A DNA stretch of 64,000 bases from Virgibacillus_F necropolis_A (GCF_044793635.1 NZ_CP084992.1:2790001-2854000); one strand, 5' to 3'; counted from the first letter of the stretch, positions 24,514-34,357 are shown. Program-made: numbers and translations. Notes: generated by a model from the letters alone, not told the origin.

Positions 24514-26298
24514 CTATACCATTTTTTCAGTCAACTCCAAATAGTCGTTAATTGCTTCGATAGTCGGTTGAAGGGAAGCTTCCCAGAACTCCTTCTCAAC
24601 AATATCTTTATTTAAGTATCTTTCTGCTAATTGTTCGACTGTCATTCTTCCTGAGTTACGTAATAATTCATCATATTGTTCAGGGAACTGATCTCCCTGT
24701 TCCTTTGCTAAAGCATAAATACCATTACTAAATAAATAACCAATGGTATATGGAATGTTGTAGAATGCTAAATCTGTATGATAAAAATGGGGGATGGTCA
24801 TCCAGAAATATTTATTGTGTTCATCTACAACGTCTCCGTAAATATCTTTTGTCATGCTTTCCATTAAATCTGATAACTCGTCTGCGGTAAGTGGACCATG
24901 TTTTCTTTTTTCGTATAGCTTTTGCTCAAATTCAAACATAGCTGGAACGGTCACTTGGTATTTCAATCCATTTAAAATTTTCATTTCTAGTAAGGATAGT
25001 TTATCTTCTTCATTAGAAGCATGTTCAATAGCGGCATCTAGTACTAAATTTTCGGCAAATGTAGATGCTGTTTCTGCTACACTCGTACTGATTTCCTGTG
25101 TGAATGCAGGTTCATTCTGCATTATATAATTATGGTAGGCATGACCAAGTTCGTGGGCGATTGTCACAACGTCTTGGTAGCTCCCTGTGAACGTTAAAAA
25201 TATACGACTTTCTTTTTTTAATGGCATAAATGCGCAGAATCCACCATGCATTTTTCCTTTCCGATCCTCAGCCTCAATCCAACCTTCATAAAATGCTTTT
25301 TCAGCAAAACTACCAAGCTTATCACTAAACTTATGAAATTGTGTAATCACTATATCAGCAGCTTCACTATAAGAAACCTTGTTGTCAGAGGTGAAGCTTG
25401 GCGTGTCCGTATCGTACCAACCCAATTTTTCCAGATTCATGACCTGCGCTTTACGTATTAAAAATGAATGTACAATATTTCTATTTTCCTTAATTGCTGA
25501 TACCATCGTCTGTACTGTTTGTTCCTTAATTCTATTCTGCTCCATTGCTTCTTTTAAAACATTGTCCCAGCCGCGTTGCTTGTATACATCCAAGCGAAAT
25601 CCATTGATCCGATTGAGAACAGTTGCAAATGAGTCTGCTTGTTTTTCACAGATCTCAATGATAGTCCGAGCTGTTTTCTGACGTACTGATCGATCACTTG
25701 AAAACATAGCATAACTCTGAGCCTGCCCAATCGACATTTCCTCTTTTTGACCATCTTTTTCAACCGGGATCCGTAAAGCACCCATCATTTGTTCGTAATA
25801 ATCTTCCCATCCGTAGAAGCCGTTTATGGAAAGCTCATTGATCAACTTTTCCATCGCTATCGGTAATTTATCACCCATCTTTTGTTTACGTTCTTCTAAG
25901 TAAAATTGATATTCTTTCACTTCGTCATGTTGCAGCAAACCTTCCCATTCTGAATCGGAAAGTCTTGCTAATAATTCATCCATATCTATTTTTAAAGATT
26001 CGATATCAGCTTTAATTTTTTCACTTTCGTCTATCAGTTTGGTAACCTCTGGATCATCTACATTAACGGCGTATAAACAAACCAAGAACTCATCAAGTTC
26101 AAAAGCCGCACTAATGTATTCCTGCACTTCTTGAAAAAAGCCAACCAAATTGTTCGATTGATCAAGCGTTTGAATTTTCCCTTGTAATCCTGCCATATCC
26201 TGCTTTAAACCTGAAATTAACGCGTTTAACCTGTTTGATTCCTTCCCACCTGGATAAAGAGAATCAAGGTTCCAATTCTCACTAATCACTTTCTCCAT
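24514..26298 (-). CDS. oligoendopeptidase F family (M3) metallopeptidase
   Basis: Zinc oligopeptidase that degrades short peptides in the cytoplasm. It has 594 residues. The zinc site HELGH is at about residue 382 in VTIAHELGHAYHNY; a third ligand region SETASTF-type (SVAETASTFAENLVLD) follows. The N-terminal half is helical and charged. The start is ATG 26298 after GGGAGGT; an extension to 26436 has no ribosome binding site. It matches the M3B PepF/YjbG group. Confidence 0.9.
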   Translation of the reverse strand: MEKVISENWNLDSLYPGGKESNRLNALISGLKQDMAGLQGKIQTLDQSNNLVGFFQEVQEYISAAFELDEFLVCLYAVNVDDPEVTKLIDESEKIKADIESLKIDMDELLARLSDSEWEGLLQHDEVKEYQFYLEERKQKMGDKLPIAMEKLINELSINGFYGWEDYYEQMMGALRIPVEKDGQKEEMSIGQAQSYAMFSSDRSVRQKTARTIIEICEKQADSFATVLNRINGFRLDVYKQRGWDNVLKEAMEQNRIKEQTVQTMVSAIKENRNIVHSFLIRKAQVMNLEKLGWYDTDTPSFTSDNKVSYSEAADIVITQFHKFSDKLGSFAEKAFYEGWIEAEDRKGKMHGGFCAFMPLKKESRIFLTFTGSYQDVVTIAHELGHAYHNYIMQNEPAFTQEISTSVAETASTFAENLVLDAAIEHASNEEDKLSLLEMKILNGLKYQVTVPAMFEFEQKLYEKRKHGPLTADELSDLMESMTKDIYGDVVDEHNKYFWMTIPHFYHTDLAFYNIPYTIGYLFSNGIYALAKEQGDQFPEQYDELLRNSGRMTVEQLAERYLNKDIVEKEFWEASLQPTIEAINDYLELTEKMV

Positions 26299-26542
26299 CA
26301 ATGATACCTCCCAAAAACTGTTAATACATATAATTATAGAGTATTTATAATTTTCATGCATCCACCTAGAGGCTGACTCGACATCGTTTTCGCGGATGAG
26401 AGTGATTGGCCCAAGTTCACATTCAAAGCTGCACATTAACCTAGTTAACGGACAATCAATTATAATAAGTTTATAATAGAGGAAAACGGTTGAATTAAAT
26501 GAATGAAATTATAGTGAAACCACAACATGAGGTGTTTTAACA

Positions 26543-27187
26543 ATGGAGAGATTAACGTTAGGTTCCCTATTAGATGTTATCGGGGAATTGTTTTCTGATG
26601 AAATATCGATTGCTGTATCAAATACAAGTGAATATATTTATTATCGCCCAAGTAAACGGGTTGATTTGAAGATTAGACCCGGAGATGTAATTAAGGAAGG
26701 GACTATAGCACATCAAGCATTAATTACGAAACAAAAAGTGTCTGAGTTTATCAATCGAGATATGTTTGGAGTTCCTTATCATGGAATGGCAGTTCCTTTT
26801 CATCATGAGGGTAAACTTGAGGGGTGTGTAACCGCAATTTACCCTGCATTTACAGAAGGAAAATCGGTTGTAGTCATCAAAACATCAGATGGATGGAAGC
26901 CGATCCCTTTTAATAATGTAAAATATTTAGAGGTGAAAGATCGTAAAACACATGTAGTTTCAGGTGACATTTCCGGCACACATAAAAAAGCTCTGCAAGA
27001 ATTTGAGTACATGTTACCACGAGAATTGTTTGTCCGGTGTCACCGATCATTTATAGTAAATGTTAATCATATTAAAGAAATTTATCCTGATACACATTCC
27101 ACGTTTCTGTTGGCTATGAATAACGGAGAAGAAATTCCTGTTAGTCAATCGTATTCGAGTTATTTTCGGAAATTACTTGGATTTTAG
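26543..27187 (+). CDS. LytTR-family transcription regulator with sensor-like N-terminus
   Basis: Protein of 214 residues. Residues 1-100 are a PAS/GAF-like sensor domain (ISIAVSNTSEYIYYRPSKRV, then VPYHGMAVPFHHEGKLEGCV). Residues about 110-214 form a LytTR DNA-binding domain (NNVKYLEVKDRKTHVVS, then LPRELFVRCHRSFIVNVNHI). Such regulators usually bind paired direct repeats. It sits 131 bp ahead of the acetyl-CoA hydrolase/transferase gene, which is probably its target. No clear LytTR repeat was identified. Confidence 0.85.
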   Translation: MERLTLGSLLDVIGELFSDEISIAVSNTSEYIYYRPSKRVDLKIRPGDVIKEGTIAHQALITKQKVSEFINRDMFGVPYHGMAVPFHHEGKLEGCVTAIYPAFTEGKSVVVIKTSDGWKPIPFNNVKYLEVKDRKTHVVSGDISGTHKKALQEFEYMLPRELFVRCHRSFIVNVNHIKEIYPDTHSTFLLAMNNGEEIPVSQSYSSYFRKLLGF

Positions 27188-27318
27188 AAAATATGCTGGT
27201 TTGTACGCTGGATTTTATGCTTTAATCAATAATTCTCTATTCCCGTCCGTAATCTCCAATACGTATTGCTTATAAGTTAAAATAATTCTAAATACTTTTA
27301 TGGAAGAGGGATTTTACA

Positions 27319-28836
27319 ATGGAGAAAAGTAACTATGATCGTATAAAGGACCCTCGCATACAGGATCGTGTAGTTTCGGCCGAAGAAGCTGCATCTTGGA
27401 TTCAAGACGGGATGACATTAGGGTTAAGTGGGTTTACACGTGCCGGTGATGTGAAAGCGGTTCCGACAGCTTTGATAAAGCGTGCTGAACATGAAACATT
27501 TAAGGTAAATGTTTTTACTGGTGCTTCGTTAGGATCTGATATTGATAAAATGTTCGCTGAAGTTGGCATTATTAATAAACGCCTGCCTTTCCAAGCAGAT
27601 GCAACAATGAGGAAAAAAATAAACGAGGGTGAGCATTTATTCGTGGACCATCACCTGTCCCATACAGCAGAATTAGTCCGTTCAAATGTATTAGATTCTA
27701 TTGATTACGCTATTTTGGAAGCGGTTTCTATCACGGAGGACGGTATGATCATACCGTCAACATCGATTGGAAATTCATCGATTTTTGCGGAGCACGCAAA
27801 AAATATTGTTATTGAGATCAATATGGCTCAACCGCAACAACTAGAAGGACTGCATGATATATACAGTCTTGAGAACCAGGGAGAACGCTCACCGATTCCA
27901 TTAACAAAAACTGATGATCGAATAGGAGCACCAGGAATTCAAGTTGATCCAGAAAGAATAAAAGGGATTGTGTTTACGAATCAGCTGGATTCACCATCTA
28001 CAATTGTCGCACCAGATCATGAAACAGAGATTATGGCAGAGCATTTAATAAAATTTCTACGTAAAGAGATTGTGGCAGGTAGATTAACAGAAAAGCTTGC
28101 ACCAATACAATCAGGAATCGGTTCTGTTGCCAACGCAGTTCTTCATGGCATGATAGATTCTGAATTTAACGATTTAGAAGTCTATTCGGAAGTATTGCAG
28201 GATGCGGTGTTTGATTTAATTGACGCAGGCAAGGTTGATTTCGCCTCATGTTGTTCCATTACTTTGTCCGAAGAAAAGATGGAACAGGTATTTGGTAACT
28301 TTGAAAAATACCGTGATAAATTGATTATGCGACCACAGGAAATTTCGAACCATCCAGAAATTATTCGTAGGCTCGGTTTGATTTCAATCAATACAGCATT
28401 GGAGTTTGATATATACGGTAATGTCAATTCCACACATGTATCAGGAACAAAAATGATGAATGGAATTGGTGGTTCGGGTGACTTTGCCCGCAATGCTCGT
28501 TTAGCTATTTTTGTAACAAAATCCATCGCAAAAGGCGGGGACATATCAAGTGTTGTTCCGTTTGTGCCACATGTCGATCATACTGAGCATGATGTGGATG
28601 TCGTTGTAACCGAGCAAGGTTATGCGGATTTACGTGGTCTAGCTCCAAGAGAACGTGTTCCACTTATCATCGAAAACTGTGTACACCCGATATACCGTGA
28701 GCAGTTATGGGATTATTATAATGAAGCTCTTGAAAGAGGCGGGCAAACACCACATGTGATGGAGAAAGCTTTATCATGGCACACTAACTTTGCGGAAAAT
28801 GGAACAATGCGTGAGCGTACATTGGAGACTGTTTAG
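27319..28836 (+). CDS. acetyl-CoA hydrolase / CoA-transferase family protein
   Basis: CoA-transferase of the Ach1/Cat1 family (succinyl-CoA:acetate transferase or acetyl-CoA hydrolase), 505 residues. The N-terminal domain carries DGMTLGLSGFTRAGDVKAVP. The C-terminal domain carries NGIGGSGDFARNARLAIFVT, then VVTEQGYADLRGLAPRERV, which has the E-x-G catalytic-Glu motif of the family. The ribosome binding site is AGAGGG. It follows a LytTR regulator and precedes the tyrS T-box transcription unit. Probably acetate or short-chain acyl-CoA handling; the substrate is not determined. Confidence 0.88.
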   Translation: MEKSNYDRIKDPRIQDRVVSAEEAASWIQDGMTLGLSGFTRAGDVKAVPTALIKRAEHETFKVNVFTGASLGSDIDKMFAEVGIINKRLPFQADATMRKKINEGEHLFVDHHLSHTAELVRSNVLDSIDYAILEAVSITEDGMIIPSTSIGNSSIFAEHAKNIVIEINMAQPQQLEGLHDIYSLENQGERSPIPLTKTDDRIGAPGIQVDPERIKGIVFTNQLDSPSTIVAPDHETEIMAEHLIKFLRKEIVAGRLTEKLAPIQSGIGSVANAVLHGMIDSEFNDLEVYSEVLQDAVFDLIDAGKVDFASCCSITLSEEKMEQVFGNFEKYRDKLIMRPQEISNHPEIIRRLGLISINTALEFDIYGNVNSTHVSGTKMMNGIGGSGDFARNARLAIFVTKSIAKGGDISSVVPFVPHVDHTEHDVDVVVTEQGYADLRGLAPRERVPLIIENCVHPIYREQLWDYYNEALERGGQTPHVMEKALSWHTNFAENGTMRERTLETV

Positions 28837-28881
28837 GCTGGGATGAAGAATCGGTGATTAAATCAAGTTCACATTTCACTA

Positions 28882-28910
28882 TTGACATTAATAACGAAAG
28901 AACGTACTAT
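28882..28910 (+). promoter_or_regulatory. sigma-A promoter of tyrS
   Basis: TTGACA (28882-28887), 17-bp spacer, TACTAT (28905-28910), directly upstream of the T-box leader. Confidence 0.65.
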
Positions 28911-28914
28911 ATCT

Positions 28915-29170
28915 CTAACTTTAATAACAATTAGCGTTGACGGAAATAAGTAGTGTAGATTCGTTGTTTCAGAAAGTCGATGGGTGCTGCGAATCGATAC
29001 AAGGATCTAGATGAATTACCTTCCCGAGCTTCTTTTATGAAAGCCAAATGGTGATTAGTTTAAGACGGTTAAACCGATATCTTGTTTTAAGCGGAAGGCC
29101 TCGGTCTTCAACTTGGGTGGTAACGCGTGATATAGACACGTCCCTTGATTAGGGATGTGTCTTTTTGTAT
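28915..29170 (+). ncRNA. T-box riboswitch (tyrosine specifier)
   Basis: Leader that senses uncharged tRNA-Tyr. The conserved T-box GGGTGGTAACGCG is at about 29115-29127. A TAC codon at 29017-29019, in the bulge GAATTACCTTCC of stem I, is a suitable Tyr specifier. A terminator hairpin ends the leader, and tyrS follows. All parts are consistent with transcription antitermination by uncharged tRNA. Confidence 0.9.
29134..29166 (+). terminator. T-box terminator hairpin
   Basis: AGACACGTCCCT/AGGGATGTGTCT stem followed by TTTTT; competes with the antiterminator that includes the T-box sequence. Confidence 0.85.
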
Positions 29171-29188
29171 TTATAAGGGGGAAGAAAA

Positions 29189-30436
29189 ATGAATTACATG
29201 GAACAATTAAATGACAAGCAACTGAACGAACTTGAGCGACAACATAATATTTTATCCTATGGGGTAAATGGTATTATTCCCGACCAGGAATTCAAACAAA
29301 AAATTGCGAAGTCCATAAAAAATAACAAACCATTAAAAGTTAAGCTTGGCTTAGATCCAACTGCCCCAGACATCCACATTGGGCATACAGTCGTGTTGAA
29401 CAAGTTAAAACAGTTTCAGGAATTAGGGCATACCGTCCAGCTTATCATCGGTGATTTCACTGGTAAAATTGGCGATCCAACCGGAAAGGCGACTGCAAGA
29501 GTGGCTTTAACCGATGAGGAAGTTCGCTACAATGCACAAACTTATTTTGAACAGTTTGGAAAAATTATTGATATGGATGCTGTGGAACTTCACTATAATG
29601 CGAAATGGCTCTCTAAGATTGATTTTGTTGAAGTTTTGCAATTAGCAAGCAATGTAACAGTTGCAAGGATGCTGGAACGAAATGACTTTCATAATCGGTA
29701 CAAGGCAAATAAACCTATTTACCTGCACGAGTTTTTCTATCCCGTGATGCAGGGCTATGATTCTTTAATGTTGGAATCAGACATCGAACTGGGTGGTACC
29801 GATCAGGAATTTAATGTATTATTCGGCCGTCAAATTCAAGAGCAGTTTGGAAAAGAAAAGCAAGTTGTCATGCTGCTTCCATTGCTAGAAGGATTGGACG
29901 GAGTAGAAAAGATGTCAAAATCCAAGAAAAATTATATCGGAATCGATGAGAAACCAAATGATATCTTTGGAAAAACGATGTCAATCCGCGACGAATTAAT
30001 TGGTAAGTATTTTGAATTAGCATCGAATCTTTCCATTAAAGAAGTCGCTGAAATAAAGAGCCAGTTAGCAAATGAAACCCTGCATCCCCGTGATGCGAAA
30101 ATACGTTTGGCTTTTTCCTTCGTGGAAATGTTGTGTGACACGGCTACTGCTGAGGAGAGTAAAAAATATTTCCTAACCGTTTTTCAAAAAAATCAAATGC
30201 CAGATGAAATTCCGGAAGTTCTATGGGAAAAGGAAGTAACTATAGGAATCCTGGATTTAATCGCCGACTTAAACCTGCTTCCATCAAAAAGTGAAGCACG
30301 TCGAATGATAAAAAATGGTGGAATTCGATTGAATCAGGAAAAAGTTGAGGATCCTAATTTTAAAGTAGAAATAAAAGATAACCTAGTGTTACAGGTTGGA
30401 AAGAGGAAGTTTATAAGGTTAAAGATAGTGGGATAA
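29189..30436 (+). CDS. tyrS: tyrosyl-tRNA synthetase
   Basis: Charges tRNA-Tyr. It has 415 residues. Class I signatures: PTAPDIHIGHTVVLNKL (HIGH-type) and KMSKSKKNYIG (KMSKS). The central GGTDQEFNVLFGRQIQEQ is typical of the TyrRS group. A C-terminal S4 RNA-binding domain is present (LLPSKSEARRMIKNGGIRLN). AAGGGGGAAG precedes ATG 29189. Length and S4 domain match the TyrZ-like form. Controlled by the T-box upstream. Confidence 0.94.
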   Translation: MNYMEQLNDKQLNELERQHNILSYGVNGIIPDQEFKQKIAKSIKNNKPLKVKLGLDPTAPDIHIGHTVVLNKLKQFQELGHTVQLIIGDFTGKIGDPTGKATARVALTDEEVRYNAQTYFEQFGKIIDMDAVELHYNAKWLSKIDFVEVLQLASNVTVARMLERNDFHNRYKANKPIYLHEFFYPVMQGYDSLMLESDIELGGTDQEFNVLFGRQIQEQFGKEKQVVMLLPLLEGLDGVEKMSKSKKNYIGIDEKPNDIFGKTMSIRDELIGKYFELASNLSIKEVAEIKSQLANETLHPRDAKIRLAFSFVEMLCDTATAEESKKYFLTVFQKNQMPDEIPEVLWEKEVTIGILDLIADLNLLPSKSEARRMIKNGGIRLNQEKVEDPNFKVEIKDNLVLQVGKRKFIRLKIVG

Positions 30437-30559
30437 TTCATGGGCTATATAGAGGTACATCATAGCACAAACGGGTTAATGATGGTATATTATAACTATA
30501 AACTACTGAAAAATTATAAAACACATTGGACGTCATAAATTGAATAGGCGGTGTAGTAT

Positions 30560-30838
30560 ATGGGAATTAATCGTGAACAATTGAAACGTATGATTGACCA
30601 AATTACGGAACAGGATGTAGTCGAAGTTTTTGATTTTGTGGGGTATTTAAACATGAAACGAGAAAAAGAAATGATAAATCAGTTGGATGTTGAAGCTCTT
30701 ACAAAAGATAAAAATCTAGTTGACCAAGTTCAGAAAAGCCGTGAGGATCGTAAAAATAACCTTATGTATAGTAAAGAGTCGGGGTTAGAATACTTGAGGA
30801 GTATGGTTAAGGAGTTTGAACGTGAACAAAACTTATAA
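30560..30838 (+). CDS. probable antitoxin of RelE/ParE-type pair
   Basis: Small charged helical protein of 92 residues (VVEVFDFVGYLNMKREKEMI), with no obvious wHTH. It is encoded directly upstream of a RelE/ParE-fold toxin with a 17-bp overlap, the classical antitoxin-first order. It resembles the DUF2281/YefM-like antitoxins that occur with RelE toxins only loosely. GGCGGTG gives the ribosome binding site. Confidence 0.7.
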   Translation: MGINREQLKRMIDQITEQDVVEVFDFVGYLNMKREKEMINQLDVEALTKDKNLVDQVQKSREDRKNNLMYSKESGLEYLRSMVKEFEREQNL

Positions 30839-31118
30839 TGTTTATTGGTCCCAGACGGCATTGGATGAACTAAGCAGTATACTTGCATATCCACCAGATG
30901 TGAAGGAAAGAATTTATTTAGATTCTTTTGACAGGTTATCCTATATGCCCAGCATTACTGCAAAACAAATTACTTCTGGTAACTTGGAGGGCTACTGGGT
31001 AAGAATGGGGCTTTACAAGACTATTCTTATTTTTGAAGTTGATGAAGGAAAAAGTGTAGTTTGGGTAGATGGCATTAGACATAAGCGAGAAAATGTTTAT
31101 TGGAAACGGAGAAAGTAA
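30822..31118 (+). CDS. RelE/ParE-family toxin
   Basis: Protein of 98 residues with the RelE/ParE pattern: YNVYWSQTALDELSSIL at the N-terminus, then ITSGNLEGYWVRMGLYKTIL and VWVDGIRHKRENVYW (IRHRxxVY-type end). Predicted to act on translation or gyrase; which one cannot be read from sequence. GTG 30822 lies 7 nt after AAGGAG; TTG 30816 is inside that spacing. It overlaps its antitoxin and has a strong terminator. Confidence 0.82.
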   Translation: MNKTYNVYWSQTALDELSSILAYPPDVKERIYLDSFDRLSYMPSITAKQITSGNLEGYWVRMGLYKTILIFEVDEGKSVVWVDGIRHKRENVYWKRRK

Positions 31119-31131
31119 TTTTTCATCTAAG

Positions 31132-31184
31132 CAGATGATATTCAAGTACCATAAGATGGTATTTTGAAATCATCTGTTTTTTTT
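31132..31184 (+). terminator. rho-independent terminator
   Basis: CAGATGAT...TTCAA...ACCAT pairs with ATGGT...TTGAA...ATCATCTG, ending in eight T. It closes the toxin-antitoxin operon. Confidence 0.8.
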
Positions 31185-31370
31185 CAACCTGGAAAGAGAA
31201 TTAAATCAATAACGAATGCAAATCATTCAGAAAATTCCTTCACAATAAAGCTTTTTTGATATAATATAGTAATCAGATTAATTTGAAATACGGAGGTAAA
31301 CGCGGTGTAAAATAGAATGGATAACCAAACATAAAACTGAATATACACGAACTGAATTTGGGGTGTAAAC

Positions 31371-32585
31371 ATGTTACGGGAAAGAAATTTTCTCCTTTTA
31401 TGGTTAGGTCAACTCGTTTCTATTTTCGGCGGGAGGTTTAGCGAACTCGTCATACCTTGGATAATATTAGAGGTAACCAGTTCACCAATTAAAGCCGCAA
31501 TCGTTGCAATAAGTACACATATCGCCCCATTGCTTTTTTCTCTTCCTGTAGGTGTTTGGATAGAAAATCGTCCAAAGAAAAAAATAGCGATGTCAGCGGA
31601 ATTGATTCGTGCGATTATGATGTCCTTTCTGGTTTTGGTCATTTACATTGATCAGTTTAACATTTTCGTTATTTCTTCTATTCTTTTTATCACAGGGATA
31701 GCAGGGTTATTTTTTACTATTTCCGTGAACACGATATTGCCAGGAATTGCTGGTCGAAAGCGACTGGTGGAAGCACATAATCATATGGAAGCGGCTGACG
31801 CCATTAGTACATTGATTGGTCCTTTATTAGCTGGTTTCGTACTGACAGCAATAGGCGCTGCAGCGACGCTCGGAATTGATGCATTTTCATTTTTACTATC
31901 CTTTATAGGGATTGCTTGTTTAACAATTAAGGAAAAAGTACCTGAGAAAAATTTGCAGGCAAACAAGAAAGACTCATGGAAACAAATATTGTATGGCATT
32001 AAACTGTTGTTTTCAACAAAGATTCAGCAGTTTATCACGCTTAATCACATGGTTTTGAATTTTAGTACGCATGCCATTAGCCTGCTTGCAATCGTGTATG
32101 CAAACCAAGTGCTGGGATTAACCGCTACCCAGACTGGAATTCTATTGTCAGGTGCTGGTGCAGGTAATATTGTCGGGATTTTCCTGATGAACCGAGTAAA
32201 ATACATGTACTGGAATAAGCTTTATGGAACAATTTTATTCGTGTCAGGAGTAGGAGTTATTTTAATTGCGCTTTCACCTAATATGTGGAGTGCTTTTGCA
32301 GGGATGTTCTTATTTGATGGTGCACTTTCAATGGCTTTTGTCATCAATGGGGCAGCGAGACAAACCGTCACATCCGATATCTTCTTAGCTCGAGTTAGTA
32401 GTGGTGGCTTTCTTCTGGCAGGAATTGTGATTATAACTGCGAATGGATACGCAGGAATTGTTGCTGAACTATTTAATCCAGTGTTGGCATTATTGGTATG
32501 TGCTGTCATTTTACTGGTTAATAGCTATTTATCGTTTATACAAAAGGATTTGAAAAAATCACTTTCCTCTTTTGGAATAGATTAA
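31371..32585 (+). CDS. MFS transporter (MFS_3 / macrolide-efflux-like)
   Basis: Membrane transporter of 404 residues with 12 predicted helices. It begins RERNFLLLWLGQLVSIFGG, as typical of the MefA/enterobactin-exporter-like MFS branch, with loop motif ENRPKKKIAMSAELIRA between helices 2 and 3 (A-motif variant). The drug or siderophore substrate is unknown. GGGGTGTAAAC precedes ATG 31371. A second, related MFS gene follows after 80 bp. Confidence 0.87.
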   Translation: MLRERNFLLLWLGQLVSIFGGRFSELVIPWIILEVTSSPIKAAIVAISTHIAPLLFSLPVGVWIENRPKKKIAMSAELIRAIMMSFLVLVIYIDQFNIFVISSILFITGIAGLFFTISVNTILPGIAGRKRLVEAHNHMEAADAISTLIGPLLAGFVLTAIGAAATLGIDAFSFLLSFIGIACLTIKEKVPEKNLQANKKDSWKQILYGIKLLFSTKIQQFITLNHMVLNFSTHAISLLAIVYANQVLGLTATQTGILLSGAGAGNIVGIFLMNRVKYMYWNKLYGTILFVSGVGVILIALSPNMWSAFAGMFLFDGALSMAFVINGAARQTVTSDIFLARVSSGGFLLAGIVIITANGYAGIVAELFNPVLALLVCAVILLVNSYLSFIQKDLKKSLSSFGID

Positions 32586-32665
32586 AAGCAGAATAAGTGA
32601 GGTATCAAATTTATGTAAACCTACCTTTTTTCATCTAATTAAAAATGATAAAAGGGGTAGTGAAA

Positions 32666-33877
32666 ATGAAAAATCATTCCTTTCGTTTCCTATGGTTAGG
32701 TCAGGCGTTAGCTAATTTTGGTGATGTTTTTTACATCGTTGGGCTTATATCGATTTTATATTCGGTTTCTGAGTCAGTTTTTTATTTAGCATTGCTACCG
32801 TTTATTGTTACTCTTGGTCGCTTCTTAAGTGGATTCGTTTCACCAGTTTTATTTAACAGATATAAATTGAAATCACTATTAGTAGGTTCACAGATTAGTA
32901 AGACGGTTATTTTGTTCGGGCTTGCTACTTGGGTGAGTTGGCAGGCCACACCAACTATTTGGCTGCTACTTGTTTTTATTTTCACGATTGCATTTTTAGA
33001 TGGATTGGCATTTCCGGCAACTAGGGCAATGCTGCCTAGATTGGTAGAAAAGGAAGAAATAGTGAAGGCAAATAGCTTTCTTTCCGTTGTCGACCAAACC
33101 ATTCAACTAGGTGGATGGGCACTTGGAGGCGTAATTGTTGCGATGATTGGCGGGCAACACGTTATTTGGATCACTTTTTTCCTGTTTGTTGTTTCATCTA
33201 TTATGATGCTTCGTATAGTAGATCAGACTCCTTTCCGTGTGGAGGAGGACGAAAAAAATAAGCTACATTACGTTTTACAGGAAGGGTGGAGAATTATCTG
33301 GCGGTCACCACTATTTCGCAGTATTCATGTCGTAATATTTATGGAAACTATCGCTAATGTGGTGTGGATCGCTGCAATTGTTTATGTTTTCGTTACTGAG
33401 GTTTTGCAAAAAACAGAAGCATGGTGGGGCTATATGAATGCTTCCTTTTTCGTTGGTTTAATAATTGGTGGAATTATATGTTCCAAGTTTTCGCAAGCGA
33501 TTGAGAGACATTTAAAAAAACTGATGATCCTTTCTTCTTTTGGTATCAGCATTGTTACCTTTTTGTTTGGTCTTAATTCGATTGCATGGATCGCTTTAAT
33601 GCTATCTGTCGTTGTTGGGGTCATCGAACAGGTGAAATCAATATCCTATGAAACCTATATACAAAAGACTGCAACAACAGAAGAACTACCCAAGCTATAT
33701 GGTGCTCAAGGCGCGTTAGTTTCTATTACATTCGGACTTTCCTCCTTGTTGATGGGGGCGGTTGCTGAGCTATTTGGAGTGAGGTATGTGTTTTTGATCG
33801 CAGGTGTATTGTTAGCAGGAGCGGCTATATTATTGACTTTGAATAGAAGATACTTCACTGAAAAGCTAACGCAGTAA
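32666..33877 (+). CDS. MFS transporter (second, related)
   Basis: Protein of 403 residues with 12 helices, of the same branch as the preceding gene (NHSFRFLWLGQALANFGDVF at the start, then FLDGLAFPATRAMLPRLVEK). ATG 32666 lies about 9 nt after AAAAGGGG; the ATG 32645 is upstream of that site. The pair may result from a duplication, but identity is low by eye. The substrate is unknown. Confidence 0.87.
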   Translation: MKNHSFRFLWLGQALANFGDVFYIVGLISILYSVSESVFYLALLPFIVTLGRFLSGFVSPVLFNRYKLKSLLVGSQISKTVILFGLATWVSWQATPTIWLLLVFIFTIAFLDGLAFPATRAMLPRLVEKEEIVKANSFLSVVDQTIQLGGWALGGVIVAMIGGQHVIWITFFLFVVSSIMMLRIVDQTPFRVEEDEKNKLHYVLQEGWRIIWRSPLFRSIHVVIFMETIANVVWIAAIVYVFVTEVLQKTEAWWGYMNASFFVGLIIGGIICSKFSQAIERHLKKLMILSSFGISIVTFLFGLNSIAWIALMLSVVVGVIEQVKSISYETYIQKTATTEELPKLYGAQGALVSITFGLSSLLMGAVAELFGVRYVFLIAGVLLAGAAILLTLNRRYFTEKLTQ

Positions 33878-33885
33878 GTAATAGA

Positions 33886-33912
33886 GGGCTGCATCAAGTT
33901 GGTGCAGCCCCT
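33886..33912 (+). terminator. terminator after MFS genes
   Basis: GGGCTGCATCAA/TTGGTGCAGCCC stem with CTTAT after it; a 12-bp perfect inverted repeat. Confidence 0.65.
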
Positions 33913-33946
33913 TATAAATTTTCGAAAAATATATGGAGGTTTTAGA

Positions 33947-34357
33947 ATGACTAATTTTAACGATTCATACGAAAGCTTTAAAAAAGCATGGGGTAATTTT
34001 TCAATCGGTGACATGAAAGGTTTTATATCAAAAGACTATGCTGCAAGGGAAGTTCGTGATGGCGAAATAGTAGATTTTGGTTATGAGGAATCTGTTGAGG
34101 GCTGGACTCAGGCTTTCGATTACTTCAGCGATAAAGTTGCTGAATGGCACTTAAACGACATAGGTTTTATTCCTGTTAAAGATGATGAAATGGTAGCTAT
34201 TCTATCTGCTACTTTAACCGTTGACGGAAAAACGATGGAAACAGCTAATCTGTTTTTTGACACGTTTAAAAAAACAAGCGAAGACGGTTGGTTAATGATG
34301 AGAAGTTATATTGAAACTGGAGTTCCTTTGGACAAGTTGGATGACGTCCGTGTATAG
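33947..34357 (+). CDS. NTF2/SnoaL-like domain protein
   Basis: Cytoplasmic protein of 136 residues with the alpha-helix / curved-sheet pattern of NTF2-like folds (SYESFKKAWGNFSIGDMKGF, VEGWTQAFDYFSDKVAEWHL, then strand segments ending RSYIETGVPL). Such proteins are cofactor-free enzymes or ligand binders. ATG 33947 follows GGAGG. Function not inferred. Confidence 0.65.
   Translation: MTNFNDSYESFKKAWGNFSIGDMKGFISKDYAAREVRDGEIVDFGYEESVEGWTQAFDYFSDKVAEWHLNDIGFIPVKDDEMVAILSATLTVDGKTMETANLFFDTFKKTSEDGWLMMRSYIETGVPLDKLDDVRV

Noticed and set aside
31371..33877. The two MFS genes as one heterodimeric transporter
   Set aside because: Each has a complete 12-helix plan and its own ribosome binding site; adjacency alone does not support a heterodimer.
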